From an uncultured Alphaproteobacteria bacterium (GTDB lineage: Bacteria; Pseudomonadota; Alphaproteobacteria; Puniceispirillales; Puniceispirillaceae), in the NCBI GenBank assembly GCA_913064995.1, contig CAJYBL010000078.1, positions 1 through 6,845 on the forward strand: DNA of 6,845 nucleotides, in the 5' to 3' direction. A program made the translations under genes and the position numbers. Position 1 is the stretch's first letter; the number at the start of each line of letters is the position of its first letter. The notes beneath the pieces were generated by a model. That model was not told the DNA's origin and did not search any database. It saw only the letters and a program-made list of their open reading frames with translations. Of this stretch, positions 1 to 6,418 are shown one piece after another.

Positions 1-345
1 AGCGGTCATTACTTTTCCCGAATCCAGTTTCATGCGGAACGGCCGCGCCGATGTATCAAGATCAGTCACCAAATCATAAATGACACGCGCGCCAACATTT
101 TCGGCCTGTGACTGCATTTCAGTCATAAGCCACGGCCCTTGAATCACCTCGGCAAAGCCCGGGTAATTTTCAACATCGGTCGTGATTGTCATCTGCCCAC
201 CCGGTTGCAATCCGGCAAGGATGACTGGCGATAGATTGGCGCGGGCCGTGTAAATGCCGGCGGTCAAACCGGCGGCACCTGCCCCGATGATAACAACATG
301 TTCATGAAGGGCGGCGTCGGCTGTTGCGCTGGCATGATCGGTCAT
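1..345 (-). CDS. trxB: Thioredoxin reductase TrxB, N-terminal part (gene runs off the left edge)
   Basis: NADPH-dependent flavoprotein that reduces thioredoxin in the cytoplasm. Only the first 115 residues are in the window; the frame is open from the ATG at 345 to base 1 with no stop. Visible motifs are the FAD-binding dinucleotide fold IIGAGAAGLTAG at residues 19-30, the GGQM segment at 49-52 and the ENYPG segment at 59-63, all in the order and spacing of low-molecular-weight TrxB. The redox CxxC and the NADPH-binding domain would lie beyond the left edge and cannot be checked. The family usually has GSGPAG where this has GAGAAG, a mild change. About 15 extra residues precede the first beta strand, which is common. 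The Shine-Dalgarno is weak (AAAGAG about 10 bases upstream). The gene is divergent from the M23 peptidase gene. A ferredoxin-NADP reductase of the TrxB-like group is the main alternative, but the GGQMTITTDVENYPGF stretch favours TrxB. Confidence 0.92.
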   Translation of the reverse strand, partial: MTDHASATADAALHEHVVIIGAGAAGLTAGIYTARANLSPVILAGLQPGGQMTITTDVENYPGFAEVIQGPWLMTEMQSQAENVGARVIYDLVTDLDTSARPFRMKLDSGKVMTA

Positions 346-467
346 TGTTTTGCTACTCTTTCATCTTTGGCGTTCGGCTTCGTCAAGGCAGACTATGTGA
401 AGGGGATAACACCCAACAGCTTGTGTTTTCAAGTGTCATTTACACAACATCATGTTAGCCTTTGCCT
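346..467. promoter_or_regulatory. Divergent intergenic region, trxB / M23 peptidase
   Basis: This 122-base gap separates two divergently transcribed genes, so promoters for both are expected here. On the minus strand a TTGAAA box (427-432) could be a -35 for trxB, but the hexamer 17 bases further on (404-409, TTATCC) is a poor -10, so this is only a weak candidate. No convincing plus-strand promoter is visible. A loose inverted repeat TTGTGT (421-426) / ACACAA (442-447) with a 15-base spacer overlaps the candidate -35 and might be an operator, but 6-base arms at this spacing can arise by chance. Confidence 0.3.
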
Positions 468-1343
468 ATGAAACTTCATAGCCCCATTGCGACTTGTCTG
501 TGTTTTTACCGCATCCGGCTTGTCGCCGTCTTGGTTTTGCTGATGGCGCTTCCTGCCCCGGCAAAGGCACAAGATATTGATGGCGCCGAAATCCTGTCTG
601 GAAACGCAGTTGAAGGAGGGCTTATTATTGCCCGCACCAATCCGTCCAATCAGATCATGCTTGATGATGACGCGATTGAAATTGGCGAAAATGGCGTTTT
701 TGTGATTGGGTTTCACCGCGATTCCGACGCACCTGTTACGCTTCGCATCATCGCGCCAGATGGAAGCGTCAAAACCAGCCTTTTGTCACCGCGCCAACGC
801 GACTATAACATCCAGCGCATTGATGGGCTAAAATCAACAATGGTCACGCCGCCAGCCACCGTTCTGGCGCGAATCAAATCTGATGGTGATGCGGTTCGCA
901 CCGCCCGCCAGCGCAAAGCGCCGCTTGGCGATTTCTGGCGCGGTTTTGATTGGCCAGCCCTTGGCCGGATTTCAGGCATCTATGGCAGCCAGCGCATTTT
1001 AAACGGCCAACCGCGCCAGCCACATTATGGAATTGATATTGCCGCCCCGACCGGCACGCCTGTTTACGCACCGGCAAGCGGGCTTGTGACATTGGTAAAA
1101 GATTTGTATTTTTCCGGCTGGACGGTGGTGCTTGCCCATGGGCTTGGCGTGAATTCAAGCTTTTTACATTTTGATCAAGTCGATGTAGAAACAGGCATGA
1201 AGGTTGAGCGTGGCGGCTTAATTGGTAAAATTGGTGCTACCGGGCGTGCCACCGGCCCGCATCTTGACTGGCGGATTGATTGGCAGGGGCGGCGCATTGA
1301 TCCCGGCCTTTTAGTTGGCGCAATGCCTAATCAAGCGTCATAA
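468..1343 (+). CDS. Exported M23-family (LytM-type) metallopeptidase with HxD in place of HxH
   Basis: Probable zinc peptidase, or regulator of peptidoglycan hydrolases, acting in the periplasm; 291 residues. Residues 1-34 look like a Sec signal peptide: a basic stretch ending near R17, a hydrophobic core at 18-28, and an AKA-Q cleavage site after A34. Residues about 40-130 form a beta-rich N-terminal region typical of this alphaproteobacterial subgroup. The peptidase domain covers about 165-280. It has HYGID (H186, D190, zinc ligands), AHG (H224), FLHF (H234) and a TGPHLDW end motif (H265, D267). In classical M23 enzymes the last motif is HLHW and its second His is the third zinc ligand; here it is Asp. 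I recall similar HLDW proteins in other Proteobacteria, so this is probably a subfamily trait and not decay. The ATG at 468 gives the clean signal peptide; an in-frame TTG at 462 is less likely. No Shine-Dalgarno is visible. The SDR gene follows after 23 bases, probably in one operon. Confidence 0.88.
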   Translation: MKLHSPIATCLCFYRIRLVAVLVLLMALPAPAKAQDIDGAEILSGNAVEGGLIIARTNPSNQIMLDDDAIEIGENGVFVIGFHRDSDAPVTLRIIAPDGSVKTSLLSPRQRDYNIQRIDGLKSTMVTPPATVLARIKSDGDAVRTARQRKAPLGDFWRGFDWPALGRISGIYGSQRILNGQPRQPHYGIDIAAPTGTPVYAPASGLVTLVKDLYFSGWTVVLAHGLGVNSSFLHFDQVDVETGMKVERGGLIGKIGATGRATGPHLDWRIDWQGRRIDPGLLVGAMPNQAS

Positions 1344-1366
1344 GTGATTGATCAAAAGGCAATAAT

Positions 1367-2215
1367 ATGAAAACAGTTTTTATTTTTGGGCTTGGCTATG
1401 TTGGCGTGCCATTGGCACAAGCGCTTGCCGATCAGGGCTGGCAGGTTCGCGGCACCACCCGCACACCATCGAAGCTTGCCGATAAAGCCGGTCAAGGCTG
1501 GCAAATCCTGCCGTTTCAATCAGGCCAACCGCTTGCCGATCCGGCCGCCGCCTTTGCCGATATTGATGCGATCATCAGCACGATTACCGCCATAGGTGGC
1601 TCAGATCCGGTGCTTGATGCGCATGGTGGTGATCTTGCCAATTTTTCCGGCTGGAGCGGTTATGTATCGGCAACATCAGTTTATCCCGATATGCCGCATG
1701 ATATCTGTTATGAGGACACCGAAGTCGCCCCGGCAACCGCCCGTGGCAAAGCGCGTGTTATTGCCGAAGCCCATTGGCAAGAGGCTTTTGGTACGGAAAT
1801 TTTCCGTGCCGCAGGAATCTATGGCGTTGGGCGAAGCCCCTTTGATGCGCTTCGTGATGGTACAGCCCGCATCATCGAACGCGAAGGACAGGTCTTTAAC
1901 CGCATTCATGTTGATGATATTTGCCGAATTATCATTGCCGCCATGGCCAAGCCGCGTTCGGGCCGGATCATTAATCTGGCCGATCATAAACCAGCACCCC
2001 AAGGCGATGTTGTTCGGCATGCTGCAGGCTTGATTGGCGTGGAACCACCCACGCCGCAAAAGCTGGAAGATGCGAATCTATCACCAATGGCACAAAGCTT
2101 TTATGTGTCGCGGCGGCGCGTTGGGTCGCGCATTATCAAACCCGAATTAGGGCTTGATCTTCTCTATCCTGATTATGAAACCGGACTTGCCGCCATTCTG
2201 GCGGCTGGCGGATAA
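1367..2215 (+). CDS. YeeZ-like atypical SDR / NAD(P)-binding epimerase-family protein
   Basis: A 282-residue soluble Rossmann-fold protein of the extended/atypical short-chain dehydrogenase group, most like the YeeZ family, whose substrate is not known to me. The dinucleotide-binding motif is GLGYVG at residues 8-13, with GTTRTPSK following strand 2 (29-36). Downstream are SATSVY (101-106), RGKARV (126-131), RAAGIYGVGRSP (147-158) and FNRIHVDDI (177-185), which match the order in YeeZ-type proteins. The usual SDR catalytic YxxxK is not present: the Lys lies in RGKAR with no Tyr four residues before it. This is the expected state for the atypical family, so ordinary epimerase chemistry should not be assumed. 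The start is well supported by an AAGG ribosome site (1356-1359) 7 bases before the ATG. It sits 23 bases after the peptidase gene and ends 3 bases from the convergent fba stop. Confidence 0.85.
   Translation: MKTVFIFGLGYVGVPLAQALADQGWQVRGTTRTPSKLADKAGQGWQILPFQSGQPLADPAAAFADIDAIISTITAIGGSDPVLDAHGGDLANFSGWSGYVSATSVYPDMPHDICYEDTEVAPATARGKARVIAEAHWQEAFGTEIFRAAGIYGVGRSPFDALRDGTARIIEREGQVFNRIHVDDICRIIIAAMAKPRSGRIINLADHKPAPQGDVVRHAAGLIGVEPPTPQKLEDANLSPMAQSFYVSRRRVGSRIIKPELGLDLLYPDYETGLAAILAAGG
2189..2205. other. GC-rich hairpin at the convergent gene junction
   Basis: A perfect 6-base inverted repeat, GCCGCC-ATTCT-GGCGGC, lies in the last codons of the SDR gene, 7 bases before its stop codon and 13 bases beyond the fba stop. 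It has no T-tract on either strand, so it is not a classical intrinsic terminator. It could help stabilise or end transcripts from both sides, or simply reflect Ala/Gly codons such as GCC GCC and GCG GCT. Confidence 0.3.
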
Positions 2216-2218
2216 GCC

Positions 2219-3280
2219 CTAACCAATTGACGGGTCAAGATCACCGCTGGCATAGCGTGATGCCATTGCCGATAGGGATAATGGCCTGATCCGCGCCGCA
2301 TTACCAGCCGTGCCAAACCGTTCAAACCGGTCAGCGCAAAGGCTTTCCATCGCGTCCATTGCTGGCTTGAGGAATTTCCGCGGGTCAAACTCGGCCTTAT
2401 TTTCATTGGCAATCTTGCGAATAACACCAAGCATGGCAAGACGGCAATCGGTATCAATATTCACCTTGCGAACGCCATATTTGATGCCGCGTTCGATTTC
2501 TTCAAGCGGCACGCCCCATGTTTGTGGCATTTCCCCACCATGCGCATTGAACACATCTTGCAATTCCTGCGGCACGCTCGATGATCCATGCATAACAAGA
2601 TGGATATTCGGCAGGCGGCGATTGATTTCTTCAACCACATTCATCGCCAGAATTTCACCATCTGGCTTGCGGGTAAATTTATAGGCGCCATGGCTTGTTC
2701 CCATGGCAATGGCAAGCGCATCAACTTTTGTATCTTTGACAAATTCAACCGCCTGGTCGGGATCGGTTAGCAATTGATCCTCGGATAATTTCCCGGTTGC
2801 GCCATGCCCATCTTCCTGCTCACCCTCGCCGGTTTCCAATGAACCAAGAACGCCAAGTTCGCCTTCAACAGACACACCGGCATGATGCGCCATTTCTGTT
2901 ACGCGGCGGGTGATATCCAGATTATATTCATAGGAAGCAGGTGTTGATGCATCAGCTTCAAGCGAGCCATCCATCATCACCGAGGTAAAGCCATATTGAA
3001 TGGCTGTCATGCAGGTGGCTTCGTTATTGCCATGATCTTGATGCATACAGACCGGAATATGCGGGTACATTTCGGCCAAGGCCTTGACCATTGCCTGTAA
3101 CATAACATCGCCAGCATAATTACGCGCACCCCGACTGGCCTGAATAATCACCGGCGCATCGACACGGTCAGCCGCCTTCAAAATGGCCAAGCCCTGTTCC
3201 ATATTATTAATGTTAAAGGCCGGAACGCCATAGCCATGCTCGGCAGCGTCATCAAGAAGTTGGCGAAGGGAAATCAGCAT
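2219..3280 (-). CDS. fba: Class II fructose-bisphosphate aldolase (Calvin-cycle subtype)
   Basis: Zinc-dependent cytoplasmic aldolase that joins dihydroxyacetone phosphate and glyceraldehyde-3-phosphate to fructose-1,6-bisphosphate, and the reverse. Its 353 residues fit the long class II subtype often labelled Calvin-cycle type (CbbA-like). Visible family motifs are VPAFNINN (19-26), the catalytic and zinc-binding HQDHG (80-84, with D82 and H83), VEGELG (138-143) with the following acidic loop, GTSHG (194-198, zinc ligand H197), VMHGSSS (229-235, zinc ligand H231) and the phosphate-binding VNIDTD (273-278). All key residues are present. The ATG at 3280 has an AGGA ribosome site (3288-3291) 7 bases upstream and gives the usual short N-terminus before LRQLLD. 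It follows fbp by 37 bases and is almost certainly cotranscribed with it. The stop codon is 3 bases from that of the convergent SDR gene. Confidence 0.96.
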   Translation of the reverse strand: MLISLRQLLDDAAEHGYGVPAFNINNMEQGLAILKAADRVDAPVIIQASRGARNYAGDVMLQAMVKALAEMYPHIPVCMHQDHGNNEATCMTAIQYGFTSVMMDGSLEADASTPASYEYNLDITRRVTEMAHHAGVSVEGELGVLGSLETGEGEQEDGHGATGKLSEDQLLTDPDQAVEFVKDTKVDALAIAMGTSHGAYKFTRKPDGEILAMNVVEEINRRLPNIHLVMHGSSSVPQELQDVFNAHGGEMPQTWGVPLEEIERGIKYGVRKVNIDTDCRLAMLGVIRKIANENKAEFDPRKFLKPAMDAMESLCADRFERFGTAGNAARIRPLSLSAMASRYASGDLDPSIG

Positions 3281-3317
3281 GCAATCATCCTATGTCAAAG
3301 CAACATTCAGCGTCTAT

Positions 3318-4274
3318 TTATGGCCTATAGCGGGTAAATGCGTCAACTTCATTAGCAGAGCCAAAAATAAATGGCACGCGGGCATGAAGTGTTTGCGGCA
3401 CCAAATCAAGAATAGGGCCATCACCGTCAATGGCCTTGCCTCCAGCGGCCTCAACCAGAAACGCCACCGGATTGGCCTCATAAACCAGCCGAAGCCGGCC
3501 AGCCTCATAGCCCGAACGCGCATCAGATGGGTAAAGAAAAATACCGCCGCGCCGAAAGATGCGCCATGCATCGGCAACAAGCGAGCCAATCCAACGCATG
3601 TTGAAATTGATCTTTCGCGGGCCAGCCTCACCGCCAAGGCAATCAGCGATATAACCGGCAACATCAGACTGCCAATGCCGCATATTTGACGCATTGATTG
3701 CAAATTCGCGCGTATTAGACGGGATTGTGACCGCCCATGCCATATCGTGGAACACGTCATCATCGCCAAGCTGGAAAGCGGCAACCGCTTTGCCAAAACT
3801 AACAAGCAATGTTGTTTGCGGCCCATAAACAAAAAATCCAGCAGCAAGCTGATTGCGACCGGGCTGCAAGGCGCCGGCGGCGGCTGGTAAAATCGAAAAA
3901 ATTGTTCCCACCGAAACATTCGTATCAATATTCGATGATCCATCCAAAGGATCGCTTGCCACAATTATCGTACCATGATCATGAAGCTGAACAGCGTCAT
4001 CCTGTTCTTCGGAAAGATAGGCGGCCACCGCTGGCACATCTGCCAATGCGGCTTCAATAATTTCATCTGCCAGAACATCAAGCGCCTTTTGGTCATCACC
4101 GTCGGCATTGGCACTGCCGCGAATGGCACCGAGCGCCGCTACGGCATCGGGCTGGCGGATCACCGCCGCAATTGACGCTGCTGCTGCTGCCAGTCCAGCA
4201 ATTGCCTCACAGGCAGCCGCTTTAGCTGGCTCCTTGCTGGCCATAGACTCAAGCATGACAGATAAATGAGACAT
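3318..4274 (-). CDS. fbp: Class I fructose-1,6-bisphosphatase
   Basis: Cytoplasmic magnesium-dependent phosphatase that hydrolyses fructose-1,6-bisphosphate to fructose-6-phosphate, the committed step of gluconeogenesis; the 318 residues fit class I FBPases. Motifs with numbering from the ATG at 4274: GDDQKALDV (59-67), the metal-binding SEE (88-90), the signature DPLDGSSNID (108-117) followed by GTIFSI, RWIGSLVAD (227-235), GGIFLYP (243-249), LRLVYEANP (261-269) with the AGG element after it, and a C-terminal RVPFIFGS. The catalytic metal ligands appear intact. The frame stays open up to an ATG at 4391, but that start would lie inside the upstream gene's terminator and add 39 residues unlike any FBPase, so it is rejected. 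The ATG at 4274 has a GAG about 9 bases upstream; ATGs at 4256 and 4244 are possible alternatives. Residues 20-40 are strikingly Ala-rich. The fba gene follows after 37 bases. Confidence 0.95.
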   Translation of the reverse strand: MSHLSVMLESMASKEPAKAAACEAIAGLAAAAASIAAVIRQPDAVAALGAIRGSANADGDDQKALDVLADEIIEAALADVPAVAAYLSEEQDDAVQLHDHGTIIVASDPLDGSSNIDTNVSVGTIFSILPAAAGALQPGRNQLAAGFFVYGPQTTLLVSFGKAVAAFQLGDDDVFHDMAWAVTIPSNTREFAINASNMRHWQSDVAGYIADCLGGEAGPRKINFNMRWIGSLVADAWRIFRRGGIFLYPSDARSGYEAGRLRLVYEANPVAFLVEAAGGKAIDGDGPILDLVPQTLHARVPFIFGSANEVDAFTRYRP

Positions 4275-4350
4275 GATGCGGCACTCGGCTGAAAATGGAG
4301 ACTGAATCCAAGCCTGCAAATACTGGCTTTTGACAGATCTTGATATTAGC

Positions 4351-4388
4351 AAAAACAAAACGCCCGCACCATAGCGGTACGGGCGTTT
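4351..4388 (-). terminator. Rho-independent terminator of the BI-1/YccA gene
   Basis: On the minus strand, about 30 bases after the BI-1 stop, a strong stem is formed by arms 4376-4388 and 4358-4370 with a 5-base loop (4371-4375). The arms read AAACGCCCGTACC and GGTGCGGGCGTTT: 12 of 13 positions pair, the remaining one being a T/G wobble. A T-rich tail, TTTTGTTTTT, follows at 4360-4351. GC-rich core, short loop and T-tract in the right order make this an intrinsic terminator for leftward transcription, separating the BI-1 gene from fbp. Confidence 0.93.
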
Positions 4389-4418
4389 CAATAACCTCTT
4401 AATTCGGCAACATTGCGA

Positions 4419-5138
4419 CTATTCGCGATTTCCGAAAAGACGCAGGATGAACAAGAACATATTGATGAAATCAAGATAAAGGGTTAACGCCCCGAAAATT
4501 GATTTCTTCGCTGCCACTTCACGGCTGTCACCAGCCATATACATGGATTTAATACGCTGTGTATCCCAAGCGGTCAAACCGGCAAAAATCAACACACCAC
4601 CGACTGAAATCACAAATTCCATCTGAGTTGATGCCATAAAGATATTCACGATTGACGCAATGATTAGACCGAATAGGCCAATAATCATGAATGATCCCAT
4701 CGCCGACAAGCTGCGCTTGGTGCTGTAGCCATAAAGGCTAAGGCCCGCAAAGGCACCTGCAGTGATGAAGAAGGCCCGCGCGACACTGGCACCGGTATAG
4801 ACAAGCAGGATTGACGCAAGCGACAAGCCCATAATGGCGCCATAGATATAGAACAGGTTCCGCGCCTTGGTGGCCGACATGCGGTTAATCCGCGCTGATA
4901 GCCAGATCACCATGCCAAGCGGTGCCAGCATAATAACCCATTTCAATGGTGTGCCATATAAAAGCTGGCCAAGACCAGCAACATTCAGCACGGCCCATTT
5001 TGTTGCAAAGGCAAAAAAGCCCGTCAGCAAAAGGGCTGTGGTCATGTGGTTATACACGCCAAGCATATAAGCCCGCAACCCGACATCGGTCTGGGCAGAG
5101 GTCGCTGCGGCGGTATTCATAAAACGATTATCCTGCAT
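4419..5138 (-). CDS. Bax inhibitor-1 / YccA-family inner-membrane protein
   Basis: A 239-residue integral membrane protein of the BI-1 (TMBIM) family. Bacterial members include a pH-sensitive calcium leak channel (YetJ) and E. coli YccA, which modulates the FtsH protease; which role applies here cannot be told. After a polar N-terminus of about 25 residues there are seven hydrophobic segments, roughly at 26-46, 66-82, 94-114, 119-138, 146-168, 174-191 and 213-234. Family hallmarks are WDTQRIK (191-197) near the end of the sixth segment and the C-terminal GALTLYLDFINMFLFILRLFGNR. Asp192 and Asp223 occupy places resembling the two conserved Asp residues of the YetJ pH gate. The ATG at 5138 has a strong ribosome site, GGGAG (5146-5150), 7 bases upstream. 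A likely promoter and a palindrome lie in the 134-base gap after rlmN, and a strong terminator follows, so it is probably monocistronic. Confidence 0.93.
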   Translation of the reverse strand: MQDNRFMNTAAATSAQTDVGLRAYMLGVYNHMTTALLLTGFFAFATKWAVLNVAGLGQLLYGTPLKWVIMLAPLGMVIWLSARINRMSATKARNLFYIYGAIMGLSLASILLVYTGASVARAFFITAGAFAGLSLYGYSTKRSLSAMGSFMIIGLFGLIIASIVNIFMASTQMEFVISVGGVLIFAGLTAWDTQRIKSMYMAGDSREVAAKKSIFGALTLYLDFINMFLFILRLFGNRE

Positions 5139-5157
5139 TTTGTAACTCCCAAAATGA

Positions 5158-5178
5158 CATTGCCAAAAATTGGCGATG
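5158..5178. repeat. Imperfect palindrome in the BI-1 gene leader
   Basis: The plus-strand sequence CATTGCCAA-AAA-TTGGCGATG is an inverted repeat with 9-base arms, 8 of 9 matched, around a 3-base centre; its core GCCAA-AAA-TTGGC is perfect. It lies between the predicted transcription start (about 5183) and the ribosome site (5146-5150). It could be a repressor operator just downstream of the start, or a small hairpin in the 5' leader of the mRNA. It has no T-tract directly after it on either strand. Confidence 0.5.
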
Positions 5179-5189
5179 GTTGTGGTTCG

Positions 5190-5218
5190 AATGTAGGGAT
5201 TAAAACAAAATTATTCAA
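5190..5218 (-). promoter_or_regulatory. Candidate sigma70-type promoter of the BI-1 gene
   Basis: On the minus strand a -35 box TTGAAT (5218-5213) and a -10 box TACATT (5195-5190) are separated by exactly 17 bases of T-rich spacer. Each box matches 4 of 6 consensus positions. Transcription would begin near 5183, giving a leader of about 45 bases with the palindrome and a strong Shine-Dalgarno. The position, in a non-coding gap directly before a gene that ends in its own terminator, supports the call. Confidence 0.55.
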
Positions 5219-5272
5219 GCGCAGACTTAGAATTTTCGTAATGAATATGCGGCTTTTGCCAAGCAGGGCAAT

Positions 5273-6418
5273 CTAGCCAGCAATTCCAGTTTTTTGCCGC
5301 CGCGGCCGCTGTGATTCAGATTTTAACTGCCCACAAGCTGCCAGAATATCACGGCCACGAGGTGTGCGAACAGGTGATGCATAACCGGCATTCAACACGC
5401 GTTTAGCAAAAGATTCGATCCGTTCATCTGAAGAGCAGATATAGGGACTGCCGGGCCATGGGTTAAACGGAATCAAATTCAGCTTTGATGGTATACCCTT
5501 GATCAGTGCCAATAAAGCGCGGCAATCCTCATCACTGTCATTCACCCCGTCAAGCATCACATATTCCCATGTAATACGCCGTGCATTGGATAGGCCGGGG
5601 TAATTACGGCAAGCATCAATCAACGCGGTAAGCGGGTATTTCCGGTTGATTGGCACCAACTCGTCACGAAGCTCGTCACGCGTTGCGTGAAGCGAAATCG
5701 CCAGATTAACCCCTAATTCTTCGCCGCAACGTTTGATTTCAGGAACAACACCCGAAGTTGACAAGGTAATGCGGCGTTTTGAAATCGCCACACCTTCGCC
5801 GCTCATGATGATGCGCATCGCCGTGGCAACATTTTCATAATTGAACAAAGGCTCGCCCATACCCATCAAAACGATATTAGTAAGGCGGCGTTCCGGCTTG
5901 CCAGATGGCCAATCATTCAATTCATCCATCGCCAGCAATACCTGACCGCAAATTTCGGCAATGGTTAAATTACGAACCAGCTTTTGCGTTCCAGTATGGC
6001 AAAAACTACATGTCAGGGTGCAGCCCACCTGTGATGAAATACATAAGGTGCCGCGCGTCTTATCAGGGATATAGACACATTCGGCTTCATTGCCGTCGGC
6101 AAAACGGATAAGCCATTTGATCGTACCATCAACCGACTGCAACCGCCGCGATACCACAGGCCGGTCGGCAGAAAAATGCGCTGCCAGCAATTCCCGAACC
6201 GGTTTGCCAAGATCGCTCATTTCGTCAAAGCTGCTGAGGCCGTGACGCCAGACCCAACGCCAAACCTGCCTTGCACGGAATTTTGGCAGACCAAGCGACG
6301 CCATCTCCGCCTCAAGATCGGCAAGTGCCAAACCAAGAAGATTGGTTTTTTGCAGCGGCATGTCCATGGCTTGAGGCGCAGGCTGATCTGCCGCAGCTAG
6401 CTCGGTAACAACGGTCAT
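5273..6418 (-). CDS. rlmN: 23S rRNA A2503-C2 / tRNA A37-C2 methyltransferase RlmN
   Basis: Cytoplasmic radical-SAM enzyme that methylates C2 of A2503 in 23S rRNA and, in characterised members, of A37 in some tRNAs. The 381 residues are typical. The N-terminal region (about 25-95) holds LPKFRARQVWRWVWRHG. The iron-sulfur cluster motif CxxxCxxC is C133, C137 and C140 within VGCTLTCSFCHTGTQ. C126 (in GTLCISSQ) and the C-terminal C362 (in AACGQL) correspond to E. coli Cys118 and Cys355, the pair used for protein-bound methyl transfer, so the catalytic set is complete. Also present are MGMGEPLFNYENV (185-197), LSTSGVVPEI, SLHATRDELRDELVPINRKYP and PFNPWPGSPY. The ATG at 6418 overlaps the upstream stop as ATGA and has no good Shine-Dalgarno, so translation is probably coupled to the IalB-family gene. 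An ATG at 6361 is a possible later start. A short basic tail (about 366-376) ends the protein. Confidence 0.97.
   Translation of the reverse strand: MTVVTELAAADQPAPQAMDMPLQKTNLLGLALADLEAEMASLGLPKFRARQVWRWVWRHGLSSFDEMSDLGKPVRELLAAHFSADRPVVSRRLQSVDGTIKWLIRFADGNEAECVYIPDKTRGTLCISSQVGCTLTCSFCHTGTQKLVRNLTIAEICGQVLLAMDELNDWPSGKPERRLTNIVLMGMGEPLFNYENVATAMRIIMSGEGVAISKRRITLSTSGVVPEIKRCGEELGVNLAISLHATRDELRDELVPINRKYPLTALIDACRNYPGLSNARRITWEYVMLDGVNDSDEDCRALLALIKGIPSKLNLIPFNPWPGSPYICSSDERIESFAKRVLNAGYASPVRTPRGRDILAACGQLKSESQRPRRQKTGIAG

Noticed and set aside
421..447. TTGTGT / ACACAA inverted repeat as a definite operator
   Set aside because: Arms of 6 bases with a 15-base spacer are too weak to call; it is mentioned only within the intergenic entry.
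462..467. TTG at 462 as the start of the M23 peptidase
   Set aside because: It adds only two residues, has no ribosome site, and the ATG at 468 gives a normal signal peptide.
1596..2059. Open frames on both strands inside the SDR gene (plus 1596-2033, minus 1676-2059)
   Set aside because: They sit entirely within a well-supported gene and lack family motifs or ribosome sites.
3314..3964. 216-codon open frame on the minus strand inside fbp
   Set aside because: It overlaps fbp in another frame, has low-complexity composition rich in Leu/Met/Arg, and no recognisable domain; it is a shadow of the real gene.
4329..4334. Plus-strand TTGACA resembling a consensus -35 box
   Set aside because: No matching -10 lies 16-18 bases downstream and no plus-strand gene follows; it is a chance match.
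5256..5271. Small hairpin TTGCC-N6-GGCAA just after the rlmN stop as a terminator
   Set aside because: Only five paired bases and no T-tract on the minus strand, so it does not qualify as an intrinsic terminator.
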